NCBI RefSeq assembly: GCF_009730915.1
Contig: NC_052475.1
Coordinates: 29,015,016-29,079,015, forward strand
DNA length: 64,000 nt
DNA from: Dioscorea cayenensis subsp. rotundata
Taxonomy: Eukaryota > Streptophyta > Magnoliopsida > Dioscoreales > Dioscoreaceae
Direction: 5' to 3'
A program made the position numbers and the translations under genes. Numbering within the stretch: the stretch's first letter is position 1; each line of letters opens with the position of its first letter. A model generated the notes under the pieces. That model was given only the letters and a program-made list of their open reading frames with translations. It was not told the DNA's origin and searched no databases. Of the stretch, positions 1 through 12,200 are shown piece after piece.

Positions 1-1204
1 ATGACACCTCTTTCTTGTTGTGTATTGCTTTATGATCATAAGAAGTTAAATTTTTATTTGTTGTATGGATTTGTTTAATCTTAAAATGAGGGAACAACTC
101 AATGATGTTTCAATTGAGTTATGCATTAATGGAATGCCTCAACTACCTACTCTTTTGTTTGCTTCTGTTTTATTAGCAACTGGACGATCCTAATTAATTA
201 AATAAAATGATTATAGGTGTATGTATGTACAATATTGGTCCATTAATTAAATAAATCCTCAAGTTAAAACTGAAGAGTGGTCATTTCAGCTTTTTATTTT
301 TAATTATATAAATAATTTATTTATATATGTAAAAGTAAATCATTTGAAAATAATTCATAACATGAATATATATATTTATATATGGTTCTTCAGCTTTTTC
401 ACCCTTGAGATATTTTGGGCTCTGTTTTTTCTCCACCATTTATATTCTCTCTGTTCAAAACTTCAAATGACTCTGATATTTGTCCACAACGAAAACAACC
501 AAAAAAAGACAGCCTTTTGTTTTCCCAAAGCTCTGGCCCTCACACTCTCTTCACTCCCCATTCAAAATCCTTTTATCATTTTTCTCATCTTTTTATTTAT
601 TTATTTATTCATTCATTCATTTTTGAAGCCAAAAAAAAAAAACACCGTTGAAATGACCCTTATACTGTTATATTAATTCACTGAAACTAATGCACAACCA
701 CCTGAATTTCATTGAATACTTTAGCATGAACAAGAAGATGAATAAGAACTTGATTCCATATGATGTTCAATTCAAGAGCAACTCTTCATAGAAATTATTC
801 TCTTATTAATTATTCTATACAACAAGCTTTATACATTTACAAGTGTAAAGCTGGGAGGAAAATGTGGGGAATAAAGTGAATTGTTTGTTACCATTAGATG
901 AGAATTTTTAAAGAGAGGTGCCTATGAAATTTGAATCTTCAATTTAAAGGGTAAGGTGGTGGTGACTTTCCAATCTCAAGACTTTTTGACTTAAGAGATA
1001 AAAAGAATCATATATTTGAATTTGAATGGTTCTCATGCATGCTACTGAATAAATTAACACAAACTAATACAAAATTAAACAAACCACATTCACAAAAAAA
1101 GAAGGCTGATAATACAAATATATTACACTAACTAATAAACAATAATGTTACTTTTACCTTTATTTTAATTTAAATAATGTTATTCTTAACCCAAAACTAA
1201 TAAT
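1..1204. other. AT-rich intergenic DNA, no gene seen
   Basis: I see no coding gene. Open frames near 340-680 are low-complexity, start on non-ATG codons and match no family I know. A short tetranucleotide tract (TTTA then TTCA units) lies near 593-622. The rest is AT-rich spacer up to the tRNA-Phe gene. Confidence 0.6.
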
Positions 1205-1209
1205 GCGGG

Positions 1210-1250
<41 letters not shown>

Positions 1251-1277
1251 CCGCGTGTTCGATCCACGCTCACCGCA
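1205..1277 (+). tRNA. tRNA-Phe (anticodon GAA), nuclear type
   Basis: A 73-nt cloverleaf reads directly from the sequence: acceptor GCGGGGA pairs with TCACCGC, the D-arm carries the A-box AGCTCAGTTGGGAGAGC, the anticodon loop is CTGAAGA with GAA, and the T-arm GTTCGATCC supplies the B-box. Discriminator base is A and no CCA is encoded, as expected for a nuclear gene. The sequence matches the nuclear plant tRNA-Phe pattern and not the plastid one. A T-rich stretch just downstream (from about 1278) would serve as the Pol III terminator. There is no intron. Confidence 0.97.
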
Positions 1278-1353
1278 TTTAAAAATTTCTTTTTTAAAAA
1301 ATAATTTTTTGGTTTTTAAAAGAAAAACAAATTATTCTATAAATAATTAAAAA

Positions 1354-1425
1354 TGCCCCCATGCAGGATCGAACTACAGACCTTCAGTTTACAAGACTGA
1401 CGCTCTACCACTGAGCTATAGGGGC
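1354..1425 (-). tRNA. tRNA-Thr (anticodon TGT), nuclear type
   Basis: On the minus strand a 72-nt cloverleaf runs from GCCCCTA at 1425 to TGGGGGC plus discriminator A at 1354. The anticodon loop CTTGTAA gives TGT. The A-box region AGCTCAGTGGTAGAGC and the B-box GTTCGATCC are intact. It converges on the tRNA-Phe gene 76 bp away. There is no intron and no encoded CCA. Confidence 0.96.
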
Positions 1426-1961
1426 TAAATTATATTAGATTATTAACAGTATCAAATTTGTAAGCTATTATGGTTTAGTAGCAAGAGATAAGCTTATTGA
1501 GTTATTATATTATATTATTACTAAATATATATCATGTCGGCCTCATGAAAATTCTTATTAGATAAAAAGTCTCACTAGTGCCAATAATTATTTGTTATAT
1601 GAGGGGACAAAGTCAGTATAAATATTGTAAAGTACAACTGTTCAAGTGTGCTTATCCCTCACGCATCAGTAATATTTGTAATTAAAACAAAAAAATAAAA
1701 ATAAAAATAAATCATACTGGCTTGAGGATGAGGAGAAGGACTTGCTTTAACCTATAGTTGTTTAATATATTAATCGAGAGTCTTCAGTCTTGTATCGCGT
1801 GTGCAATCTCAACGATAATAAATGAACACATCTTATCACAAGTTTTCTTCTACTTGTTTCTCACCATTCCATAAGTTATACATCATATCCAGTTCCAAAG
1901 TCTTACTTACAATCAATCAATCAATCAATCCATTGTGACGTGACACTCCAAATATATTTAA
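1426..1961. other. Intergenic spacer
   Basis: AT-rich DNA without a supportable gene between the tRNA pair and the left end of the Mutator-like element. A short AATC tandem repeat lies near 1912-1931. Confidence 0.5.
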
Positions 1962-3029
1962 GTGAAAATTGCCAAAAACCCCTACTAACTTCGCTTAAAT
2001 TGCACAAACAAACCCCATAGTTTGAATACCCAAAAACCCTTTCCTTTTCAACTCCACGATTTTGAAACCCCCAAAGACGTAACGGCATTAAACTGAGTGT
2101 ATTTAAAATTTTATGGATCTAAAATGCCCTTTACGCGAAGTCGTGCCGCACTCCATTTCGGCAGTGAGAGGAAGGGGTGGGTTTTTCTAGAGCATTACAC
2201 TGCTTGTCTTCTCTCAACTCGCGACTACCAACCTAAGCTCTCCAGCTCTTCTCTTCCCACCGCAGCTCTTCCCTTTCCACCCGTGCCTCGAAGAAGAAGT
2301 CCCGCTGCAAGTATTCTGAGATTTCGTCACTTTGCAGCCCAAAGGTATTCATTATGGTTTTTTTGTTAACTATTCATACGTAAGAGACATTTTTTTCGGG
2401 TTTTGGTTTGTGATTTTTGTTTTTTTGTTGGAAGACATTGAAGTTTTCGAGGGGATTAATCGAAATGGGGTTTTTCGTTAGTCTCATGGGAGATGTCTCA
2501 GTTAGGGTTTTTGTTTTTGTTTTTACATTTTCGCCTATGATAATGATCGAAATGGTTTTCCCGATTGTCGTGCTTTTGTGTAATGTTTATAATCTACGCT
2601 ACTCTTTCGACTGATATGGTTGCAGCTTGTAAAAACGAGGTCTCCGCTTAAACAACGAGCTTTTACCGCTTAAGTTAGTTCGTCTCGCTTAATTATTCAG
2701 ATCTCCGCTTAATAAGTATACGCCATCGCTTAAAAATGATATCGCTGTTTAAGAACCGAGAAAGTTTACCGCTTAACAAATTACATTTCCGCTAACAATG
2801 TGTCGTTATCGTCGCAGCTTGTGATTACGGGCGGTCAATCTAGTTAACGGGCGATGCTACTCGACACCCGTAGTGGAGACCGTGGGTCGAATCGAAAGTT
2901 CACATGATCCCTCGACATCGGGGAGATCATCCGAAGGACACCGCTCACGTGACGTATCGAGCTGAAGTCAGATACCAAGAGCGGGCCCTTCGACTCTCCG
3001 TGCAGATACGATAACCGCACCAATAAATT

Positions 3030-5935
3030 CGGGATCGGGAAAGCATGCCGACTTTCGGGCCCGAAGACGTGGCAATCGTTTTCGCCTCGTCATGCGATGG
3101 GGAGGCAGACGTGTTTCGTAAGAAGAAAACACGGTCACTCAAGAGAGGTATTTATCGAAGACGACGAGAGACACGTAGACTCCATCAGAGCACTCTTCAA
3201 AGAACTCGCTGGATCGAGGGGAGAAGAGGAGAATTTTGCCAAACCATCGATGGGCGTACTTTCCGGGTACAATCCTCTTCCCAAATACCTCCCCGCTCGG
3301 CTCCTAACCGGATCGTTGATTATGCCGATGATCTACCCTGAACGGGGCGCACGCACGGGCGCAAGCGACGTACAGCTGGCTCATGGAGGACATACCACAA
3401 GCCGCTACCCGAGTGCAATCTAGATGCGCGGGAAGAAGACCAACACCGGGTATGTTAAGGGTCGCACTAGTAGCGCTTAACATCCGGTTTTACGAGTGAC
3501 CGAACCGGAAAAGAAAGTCCGTCGAGAAGATCCCAAGGATGTCGCGCTACGTGAAAAATACTTTACCGGAAGCAAGTGTACGATAGAGACGAGTTTGTCA
3601 TCTCTCAAGGAAAAGAGGTAATAATTCAAAAAAATATTTTTGTTTAACTCGTAGACGTTAACGCTTAACCATATCATTTACCGCTTAACTTTATTCATCT
3701 ATCGCTTAACATTATAACTTACCGCTTAACTTTGTTCAACTACCGCTTAAACTTTTTAGTTTAATGTTTAATTTGTTTGTTTATCGCTTTAACACAATAG
3801 GTTATAACGTTTAAATATACGAGTTACATGTGTAAATATAGTTTTAATTGTTTAAACTAAATAATTTCGCTTAAGATTGTTTCGCTTTTACACATGCTAG
3901 TTTCCGAAATGGTTCCGCTGAACGTCGATGAAAGAAGTATTTGTTCGGCCAACCGCTCGGTCTGATGCTATCGCTCCCGAACCGCTGGCTTCAAAAGGCA
4001 AGATGAGAGGGCAACCTCTTCCCTTGCGCTACCGGACGCCTGCTCTCCCCGCCTGCAGCCAAAAACGCATTCGCCGAGGCCTGAGAAGCCCTCCCCCACC
4101 CCGCCCGACGCGGCTTCCCTCGACCGCCGACCCACCTCGAACGCGGGCGCCCCCACAGACTAGGCGAGGATGTCACCGCAACTCTCATGCAGCTCGCGAT
4201 TTTGACGATCGAGTTCCTCGCTTGTCGCCGGGTGAGGTATCGAAGGCCGGTCACAGCCACAATCGATCGCGCCTTCCCTTCAAACAAACGAAGCACCCGG
4301 GACGGATACGCCGTCGAGTTCGACGACGAGGACATCATCGGGTGGCCCTTCAAAAGACGGCCTCATTCAAGAAGCTTGCAAAAAGAGGAAAACAATAACG
4401 CTCCCGTCTCCACCCGCGTCTTACCGACGATGAAATAATAGCGGCACTCATCGGCAGCAGCAAAGACCATCGGCATCGATGTTGTTAACGCTGATGACAT
4501 GCCCATCACGCTGGAGGAGATCAAGATGGCGACCGAGTTCTGTCACGGTGGAAAAGATCGTCGACTCGTTGTCGACGACATCACGTACACGCGTGGAACC
4601 GGCGACCGACAAGCGCGGCATCAAAGATGGACACAATCCATGAAGAAGAACAACCGCATAACGCTAGTGTCTCCCATCGATGATGCCGCCGTGAACTCAC
4701 TTGGTTGAGAAGGTCGCTGAGTCTATCCTCAACGGCGGGAATTCACTTGCGAACTAACGGCCGATCGCGTCGCATCGGGCGCATACAATCCCACAAGAAC
4801 AAGAAGCATGTAAGGGAAGTGTCTCCTGCTGATGTCAGCCTGGCTGTTCCCCATTAAAGGAAGCCAATAAAAAGTAGAAGAACTTCGGAAAATCTTCATT
4901 CAAGAAAAAAATACGCCGCCAATCGCGACTCAATAAGTACGAGCAGGAGTTGATAAGGATCTTCCTCAACCGCCTCATGGACAAGTAAGTTTGAAGTTTT
5001 TATGATATTGTTTAAACTGCTTTTAGTTACCATTTAAGTAGCAGCGTTAACGCTTTAAAAATTCTACGATAACATTTAACTTATAAGTGATACCCTTTTA
5101 AATATTACCGCTACTGCTTAAACATTCAATATAGAATTTAAAGTTTATACTTTAACGCTTAATTTTATACTTACAACATTGTTTACATGTCTTTGTCTCG
5201 CTCAACCACAAAGACCGTCAGCGTGGAAGAAACGACTCGCCGCAGACCACACCCGGGCCAATCTATTCGACCGCCGAGGGAAGGAGATGGTCACGCATCG
5301 ACGTGATGGGACGCATTCAGTATGTATCTTGTAAAAAGACGATCGAGCGAGTGCCATATCGTTATAAGAGGCGCGCTCCATCACACGGCCACTGGCCTTG
5401 TTCATGTCAAAGCAGGCGACGACGCATCATGAATCCATCGATGGCTATGATTGGAGATGCCGCCAAGAACTTGTATGAAGTGGACATCGCTCATCCTCCC
5501 GATAATTATGAGTGGCCACTTCCATGTCGCTCGCTCCCTCGACAATGAAAAAAACAAGAATACAGTGCATTATTCTTCATGCCAAAGCGAAGAATACGAT
5601 AAAAAAACGCGCTAGAAATGGTAAGTGCTTTTAATAATTTGTGTTTGTGTAATATTGTTCGTAAATAATCGGCGATTCTAATATGAACTTGTATATCTCG
5701 ACAAACGGAACCTATTCGACCTCCAGATCGACATGGAGTTAGGGCGAGTCGGGCTGATCGCAGAAGTACCCGCTTGTTCACGACTAATCGAAGCCCCACG
5801 TACGTAAAAAAGGGAAGTGTCGATCGCAGTCGTCTATGTCATGCGGTTTATCGAGCAGCCACTCACGCTGAGAAGCTACGGTATCATGCAGACCGACATC
5901 CTTTATCTCAGGGACAAGGTATGTTTCCCGTATAC
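3030..5935 (+). pseudogene. DUF1985/Ulp1 (C48 peptidase-like) MULE gene remnant
   Basis: Fragments in several frames follow the usual order of Ulp1 genes in plant MULEs. Near 3045 FGPEDVAIVF resembles the DUF1985 start. Near 3140-3200 come FIEDDERHVDSIRALFKEL, then GTILFPNTS and VDYADDL, and near 3390-3460 SWLMEDIPQAATRVQSRCAG. At 5460-5600 a GHFHVARSL piece resembles the His region of a C48 protease. Near 5830-5920 VVYVMRFIEQPL followed by QTDILYLRDKV resembles the C-terminal segment after the catalytic Cys. The expected Asp-Cys pair before VYVMRFIEQ reads S-I here, so the protease would be inactive. Long introns filled with a repeated CGCTTAA phrase separate the coding pieces. Frames are broken many times, so this is a relic. 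Confidence 0.7.
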
Positions 5936-7910
5936 TTAGGGAGGGAGGGCACCCAAGCATCACAGATGAGAGGGAGTCTTCGTAGTGGTTCTTAGTCATT
6001 CTTTTTATATTTGTATACACGATTCTTTCTTTAATAATCCGTATTCATTGTTTAACATACACTTTCGGTGTTTAAGTATATAGTTCATCGTGTAAATATC
6101 AACGTAATTAGCTTTAAACTCCGCTTTTCATCGCGTAAAACGAACCGAGGAGGAGTGTACGCAAGCTGGGTCATAGTCATCAGATAGGTGTAATAGTTTC
6201 AAATGTAAACCAGCTTTTAAATTCAATTCATTTTTTTCCAAGAATCATGATAAAATTTTTGTCAATGTAAATATACATGTATCTAAATTCAATTAAATTC
6301 ATTCTGCTTCGCTTTTGAGGTTCCGTTTTGTTGGATGATATTGTAGTCCCGTAGGTACATTATCGGGTAGGGTTCTGCTTTCATTTTTCATTTTCATTAT
6401 CGGGCTAATATCAACATTCATTTTTAATCAGATAATGATAACTTTTCGCCCTTTAACTTTCGTTTTCTCGCTTTTAAGTTTAGGTTTCTCTGCTTAAATT
6501 TAATATTTTCCGCTTAAAAATATCCTTATTATTTAATAATATCAATGTAATTACAACAAAAATATACTTAATATTTTCTCGCTTTAAAAATATCCTTATT
6601 ACTTAATAATCTCTTATAGAGTATAATGTAATGTTCCGATTTTTATGTGCGACGGGAGTGGAAACGCTTGGGGAACCGAGGCGTATTAATTACGCTGGGG
6701 AACCGCTAGCACCATCCCGTCAGACATTTTAAGCGGATACAAATTTATTTTTAAACGATAAAAAAATAATGCTTAAACAGAGAATAAAAATATTTAAAAC
6801 GTAAGAGATATATTTAAATATAAAAGTTCAATATTTAAACAATAATAAGAAGTATATACACAACGCCTAGTTCGGCAATGTATTCATTCCACGATCCGCG
6901 ATCATGACTCAAACGCGGCAATGGCTACAACGCAACTTGACGGACCTCTGACGCCACGACTCGATCCTCTTTCGCCTAGGACACCCAGCGTTGTCTTCGC
7001 TCACAAAGTGTCGCAAACGCAGTCACGATTTTCATCCATCGGCCCCGCTATCGTCTCAGTATGGGGAATATAGCTTCCTTATACGCCATTTTTGAAGTCG
7101 AAGCTTCCTTCCACAGATACCCTGTTTCTGCTCTTCAAGAATTTGAAGTCAAAAATTCCTTTTGATCGCAAAAATTCCTAAGTGCTGCCTCCGAAATGTT
7201 CAACGCCTTCAAAACATTGTCCAACATCCAACGACAACACTTCGACTGATCGGATGAGGAAGGAAGGCACGCCACACCCTCAGCTCGCCATGATGTGGAA
7301 ATGTAAGCGCCAGATTCGAATTCCCCGCCAACACTTTAGTTTAAACGAACACGATCAATATTTAAACAGAGACACAAAAATATTTAAACGATAAACGTAA
7401 ATCTTAAACGTTAAAAACAAAAAGGTTAAATAATAAGTTAATAAGTTAATCGGAGACAATAGTGTTTAAAATGGAAAACTTGATAAATGTAAACAGATGA
7501 CAAGGATAATAAACAATAATTAACTTCTACAACTATATAAACATAAACGAGAAGAAACTTACAACGAGAAGAACTCGCTTTCGTGAGGGACACGATGCCA
7601 CATCATCCGCTCCCCAACAACAAGATCAACAATGTAACATTTGAAGATGGAGTGCACGTGACACACGCTACTGAAGTCAACCTCGCTTTTATATGAGACA
7701 TACCGCTTTTATGTCCATCGGGTGTGATAAACTTCACCCTCGACACGGAAATATCGAGACCCTCATCGCCACATATTTCAGCCTAACACTCGATTCCCAA
7801 GAAGTCGCCAGGAACATTAGCACTCGCCCCTCCCCGTCAGATCTAGCAATAGCACAAAAAAACTCTCCATAATTTAACTCCGAAGAGCTAAAAATCGAAT
7901 ACACCAAATG

Positions 7911-7962
7911 AGAAGAAGAAAAAGAAGAAGAACAAGAACAAGAACAAGAACAAGAAGAACAA
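7911..7962 (+). repeat. GAA/GAACAA microsatellite in the MULE right end
   Basis: Runs of GAAGAA followed by several GAACAA units form a purine-rich simple repeat just inside the right terminal region of the MULE. Confidence 0.85.
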
Positions 7963-8236
7963 GATATGAGCCTTCTAAACTTTGTTTGAGAAAAAGCAGC
8001 AGTGAGGCAAAAAATTTGAAAAAACTATGCATAAAGAAAGTTATGATCGGGCGCCATTTTTTTCCCACCTTTTACAAGGGCAAAAAAAGAATTTCATATC
8101 GTGGACCCACTTCAACTTACCGGCGGGGGGTTAAAAGGAATGTAAAATATAACGGAGGGCTGTCCGGGGTGTGCAAAAGTTGGAGGGGATTTTTGGGAAG
8201 TTTTGAAAATTACGAGGGGTGAACAGTAATTTTCCC

Positions 8237-9221
8237 AAAATTTAAATGTATCCTTTCTTTTGTTTTAAATTCATTGCTGTATGGCAGTTGGACTCCAACC
8301 CAATCCCATCCCTTTGAAGAAAAATTTAACACCAGCTATAATTTTATGCATAATATCATGAAAATTAGGTTTAGTTATACAAACTATCATCTATCCAATT
8401 ATTATTTACTTTGGATTTTTTTTCTTTTTTTAAAAGCAAACACCATTGCTAGTATACAAATACTTGAGTATGAAAACGATTTTCTTTTTACTATATAAGA
8501 ATGCGACGTTTTTCTTTACATCTCTATTAGAATTATTTGTCAAAAAATGAGTTTTAATTTAAGTTAATGACCTACAATAGTTAAACAAAAATAATACCTT
8601 CCTTAATATTTTCTACATGCTTCTTCCCTAATGTTGGACGATCAAGATTTTTCTCCTGTTCAAATGTTCGATATATGAAGATAATCTTGTGCAAATATGA
8701 ATGAGTTGACAGACTTAATATATAAAAAAACGTAAATGTGTTTGACATATTATTTCATTGATTTTATGTCAATTTCTTTCACTCCTAAATTTTCATGTTG
8801 TTTAAATAAAAGATGTAAATCTTATAATACATTCTTCCTTTTCAAGAGTTACTTGTATAACAAAAGCAACAAACATCTTGTTCATGATAACAATAAAAAC
8901 CACATGTAAATTATGTCAGCACAAATTACCGGAGATCAATTGCACAACAATGAAAATGGAGTTAAGACCAGCAGAAATTTGCTTACAGTTTCAGGCTTCA
9001 GACAGGGATTTCATGGGCAACATGGTTTCCAGCATCAAAATACAAACTTTAACATCATGTTGATGATCCAAAAAGCTGATATTTCCACTAATTCAACATC
9101 AGAAGAAAACCCGGGTAATGGAACCGATGAAGATATGAAGCATGAACTGTAACTTTGTCAATTTAAGGTGTCACTTTATCCGAAGAATGACGACAGGGTG
9201 CAGTCCTAGAGTGTGCAACTG
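8237..9221. other. Spacer and probable 3' UTR of the RING gene
   Basis: 8237-8870 is AT-rich with no gene. 8880-9221 is less AT-rich and lies just 3' of the RING gene stop codon, so it is probably its 3' UTR. A possible minus-strand acceptor (TTACAG near 9150) facing the GTAACA donor at the stop would allow an alternative 3' exon with a 34-codon tail that matches nothing I recognise. Confidence 0.5.
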
Positions 9222-12200
9222 TTACCTGATCTCCGAAGTTTCCGTCCCATCAAGCACCTTCGATGAATAAAAAACCACTTTTTCTTCGAATTCTCGGCCC
9301 AATCCTTTTCCAGAACTCCCCTTCAGTGATAGTTGCCTCTTGAGCCGATTCCGATTAAGTAAAAGCATATTAGCTCTTTTAGGTGTTTGTAAAGCCCTCT
9401 CCACACAATCTCCAACTTGGCCACAAGTCCAAACTTTCGAGGAGGGTCCTTCCTCCCCTAATGGCTTCAATCGAGGGACCCCATTCTTTAACCTGCAAGC
9501 AGCCCACTGCTCCCAAACATTCTCCTCTGATTTCTCACATAGTGGGCAAGGAGGGTCGTGTTTTTGAGTTTTCGATGTGGTCCGCTCCAAGCATTCCGCA
9601 TGAAAAACATGCCAGCATGACAGTACACTAACAACAGGCATGTCCCCATTTCGAACAATTCGGCGAGAACCCCACGGTGACCTCTGTGAGAGGAACCTCT
9701 CACAAAGGCAACACTTGGCTCCTTCATAAATGTTGCTATATGAAAGACTAGAGCATTCAGCCTCCACTGTTTCAGAAACATCAGCAAGCTCAATGCTGCT
9801 AGCACTGCTCCATTGACCAGTTCCTCTCCTGGAGGAGCCACCAAACTCAAACTCCCCGGGGGAATGGAGCTCAGTAAATGCTTGAATCGACTTAAAATCA
9901 GAGGGAGGACTGCTTTTTGAGTAAGTAGCTGGGGTAGAACCAGTGGCTTCTTCACCTTCACCGGTGCAGTCTGTGAACGGAACTGGATGAACTGGCTTTG
10001 ACATAAAAGAATAGCGACTAGAGAAACTACGACGGGAGGGAACATGAGCTTTCAGTGTGTTCTCATATTCACTGCCATCTGAACGAGAGGATGTGGAACC
10101 TATGCTTTGTGAGAATCCTGAAGTTACCTATACAAGCAAATAAGAGTAAGAAGCCACATAGGGTGAAATCAGGAGCTTTTTTAATCTAACAACGAATACC
10201 TCTGGCAAACGGGAGAAGTTTAGAGGACCAGATGCTTGCTCTGGCAGAAAATAACAAATGTTAGTCAAAGAATTATTTAAAGAATAACAAAACAAACAAC
10301 ATTTTTTATGGGCTCCCAAGTAGATATATTGATGTCTTATGCTAATAATACATAGAATGGTTCTATGTAAATAATTAAAGGATGTTCAATCAATGTTTAA
10401 CAATTATGAAAGAAGTTCTAGTGTGGGAATGAGGTCGGTTTTCACTAGCCCATACCCAGTTGGATTGGCAAACAATAAAGACAGATGTTAGGTAGATAAT
10501 GTGATTCTCAACTTCCAGCCATGACAATTTGCAGATTTTTACGTCATGAACTTAACCTGCACTCAACCAACCATCAAAATACAAGGATAGCATGGAATAA
10601 CTTTTAGTCTGTTTTAATTAACTTCAAGCTCAACTCTATTCACATCAGAGGTGGGCGTAGAGGTGGGCATATACATGCAACCATATTATAAAGGGAGTGT
10701 CTGGATGTTCAGCAAGACTAACAGTGAAACACCCTCCAAACAATAAATATAGCGAGAATATGAGTAACAAAATGCATCTTTTGATGAGAAGCAGCCAAAG
10801 GGTAAAAGCCAGAAGTAGATTTTATGAACCCAGTGAATAGAACCTACTCATGTGGCCTGGGAATGGGATGGTATTTGTGATATAAAAAACTAATTGAACA
10901 GATATTTGGCAAGGAAATCAGTGGCAAAACTCATAAGGGCATTCTTAATGTTAGACCAAGGCAAGAATATGAGGATTCGAATCTGTGAATAAAGGGTAAA
11001 AGCTATAATGGAAAAACAAAAGACAAGTTGGGTGTTCCAAACACACACCTTATTTTATCAGTGTTATGTATCCATTAGCAGGCAGATAAAAGTATGCAAT
11101 CCTGATGAGCTACAATAGACATTTCGTAGATTCTTTAGTGTCTCCCAGTATACAGGATGGGCCTTAAGCTATCAACCATGAGACCATGATGATCTTTAAC
11201 AAACTAAGACATATAAATAAATGACTTTTTTGTTTATCTTATCTGTTGAAAGATTTTTTTTTTTTTTTAAACCTAACTGCCACCAGATTTCCGCTGTTTG
11301 CACAAAAAAACACACCGCACAACTGATACTTCTCTTTTGGTATACTGGTCATCTATCTGTCCAAAGAGCTCAAAGATTTTAGTACAACTAAATTATGGAA
11401 ACTATTCTAAGACAAATTAGGAAGCCCATAAATGCAAAATTATAGAATAAGGCCACAATAATGAAGCTTGAAGCATCGATATCTAATGACCTGTGACAAC
11501 GGCAACTAAACCATTTACCAAAAGTAGAGTTCAGAACACTCAGCACGACAATCTTGCCAAAAGCTTGCCCAAAGGAAGGTGTATTACACTATAGCACATT
11601 TCATCAACATAAATCTCATTCACATCCAAACCTTATTGGTTTGGATTTAGTAATTTTAGTCTATAGCAGGTATTGAATTTTATTTATTGTTTTGTTTGAA
11701 ATCCTCGATGTTTTCTCACGTAAAACACTCAACAAAGTTTTGCAGCACCCTATCGTATTCACCCACTAGAAAATCACATCCATCAGGATGAGATATAAAA
11801 TCTGTCTCATATTATTCAGAATGAGGCAATAATAGAAGCTAACAAGTAACAAATAATACAAGAACAAAAACATAATTATAAGTATAGACTTGGACGGACC
11901 ACTCAATAGTTTATCACAAAATATGATACTGCTTTAAATCAATGCTAAAATGTCAAACTTCTTAGGGGAAAAATATAGTGTTCATGTTAAACATATAAAG
12001 CACCCCCACTGGAAGAGGTCCACTCCTTTACAGGCCTTTCAGTACCTCGACCCGCTCAGTAAGCAATATCCAACCAGACAAAAACATATACAATTAGATG
12101 GGAAAGCAGAGAAATCTGATGACAAGAAGTCATTGAGTTGAAGAATCAATCACCATGCAAAAGAAAAGTCCCTTGCATAACATGCAGCAGATAATGCAAT

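Larger units (their letters stand above)
1962..8236 (+). mobile_element. Degenerate Mutator-like element of the Ulp1-carrying type
   Basis: The left end (GTGAAAATTGCC then AAAACCCCT) and the reversed right end (GGGAAAATTACTG then CACCCCT) form a diverged terminal inverted repeat. Both subterminal regions carry CCCCT-rich text. The flanks hold similar but imperfect A/T-rich words (around TATTTAAGTG left, AATTTAAATG right) that could be a decayed target duplication. The + strand interior carries remnants of a DUF1985/Ulp1 protein, as in KAONASHI- or CUMULE-type MULEs. The right half (6.8-7.85 kb) has coding-like minus-strand pieces with no readable transposase motif, so a MuDR-like convergent pair is only inferred. 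Exact ends and the missing transposase are uncertain. Confidence 0.7.

Noticed and set aside
344-676. Open frame of 110 codons at the window start
   Set aside because: Starts on TTG, low-complexity Phe/Leu/Ile composition, no family motif, overlaps a TTTA microsatellite.
2641-2810. Possible CRISPR-like array from regularly repeated CGCTTAA
   Set aside because: Repeats are too short and irregular, spacers vary in length, and the context is a plant transposon.
3928-4438. Open frames of 156 and 120 codons on both strands
   Set aside because: GC-rich decayed MULE sequence open on both strands; Arg/Pro-rich, without a recognisable domain.
8878-9152. Short + strand frames opposite the RING gene 3' end
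   Set aside because: They lie in the probable 3' UTR of the minus-strand gene and match nothing.
9340-10045. Overlapping frames on + and - strands inside RING exon 3
   Set aside because: Shadows of the RING frame; the frame with the Cys/His ligands is the real one.
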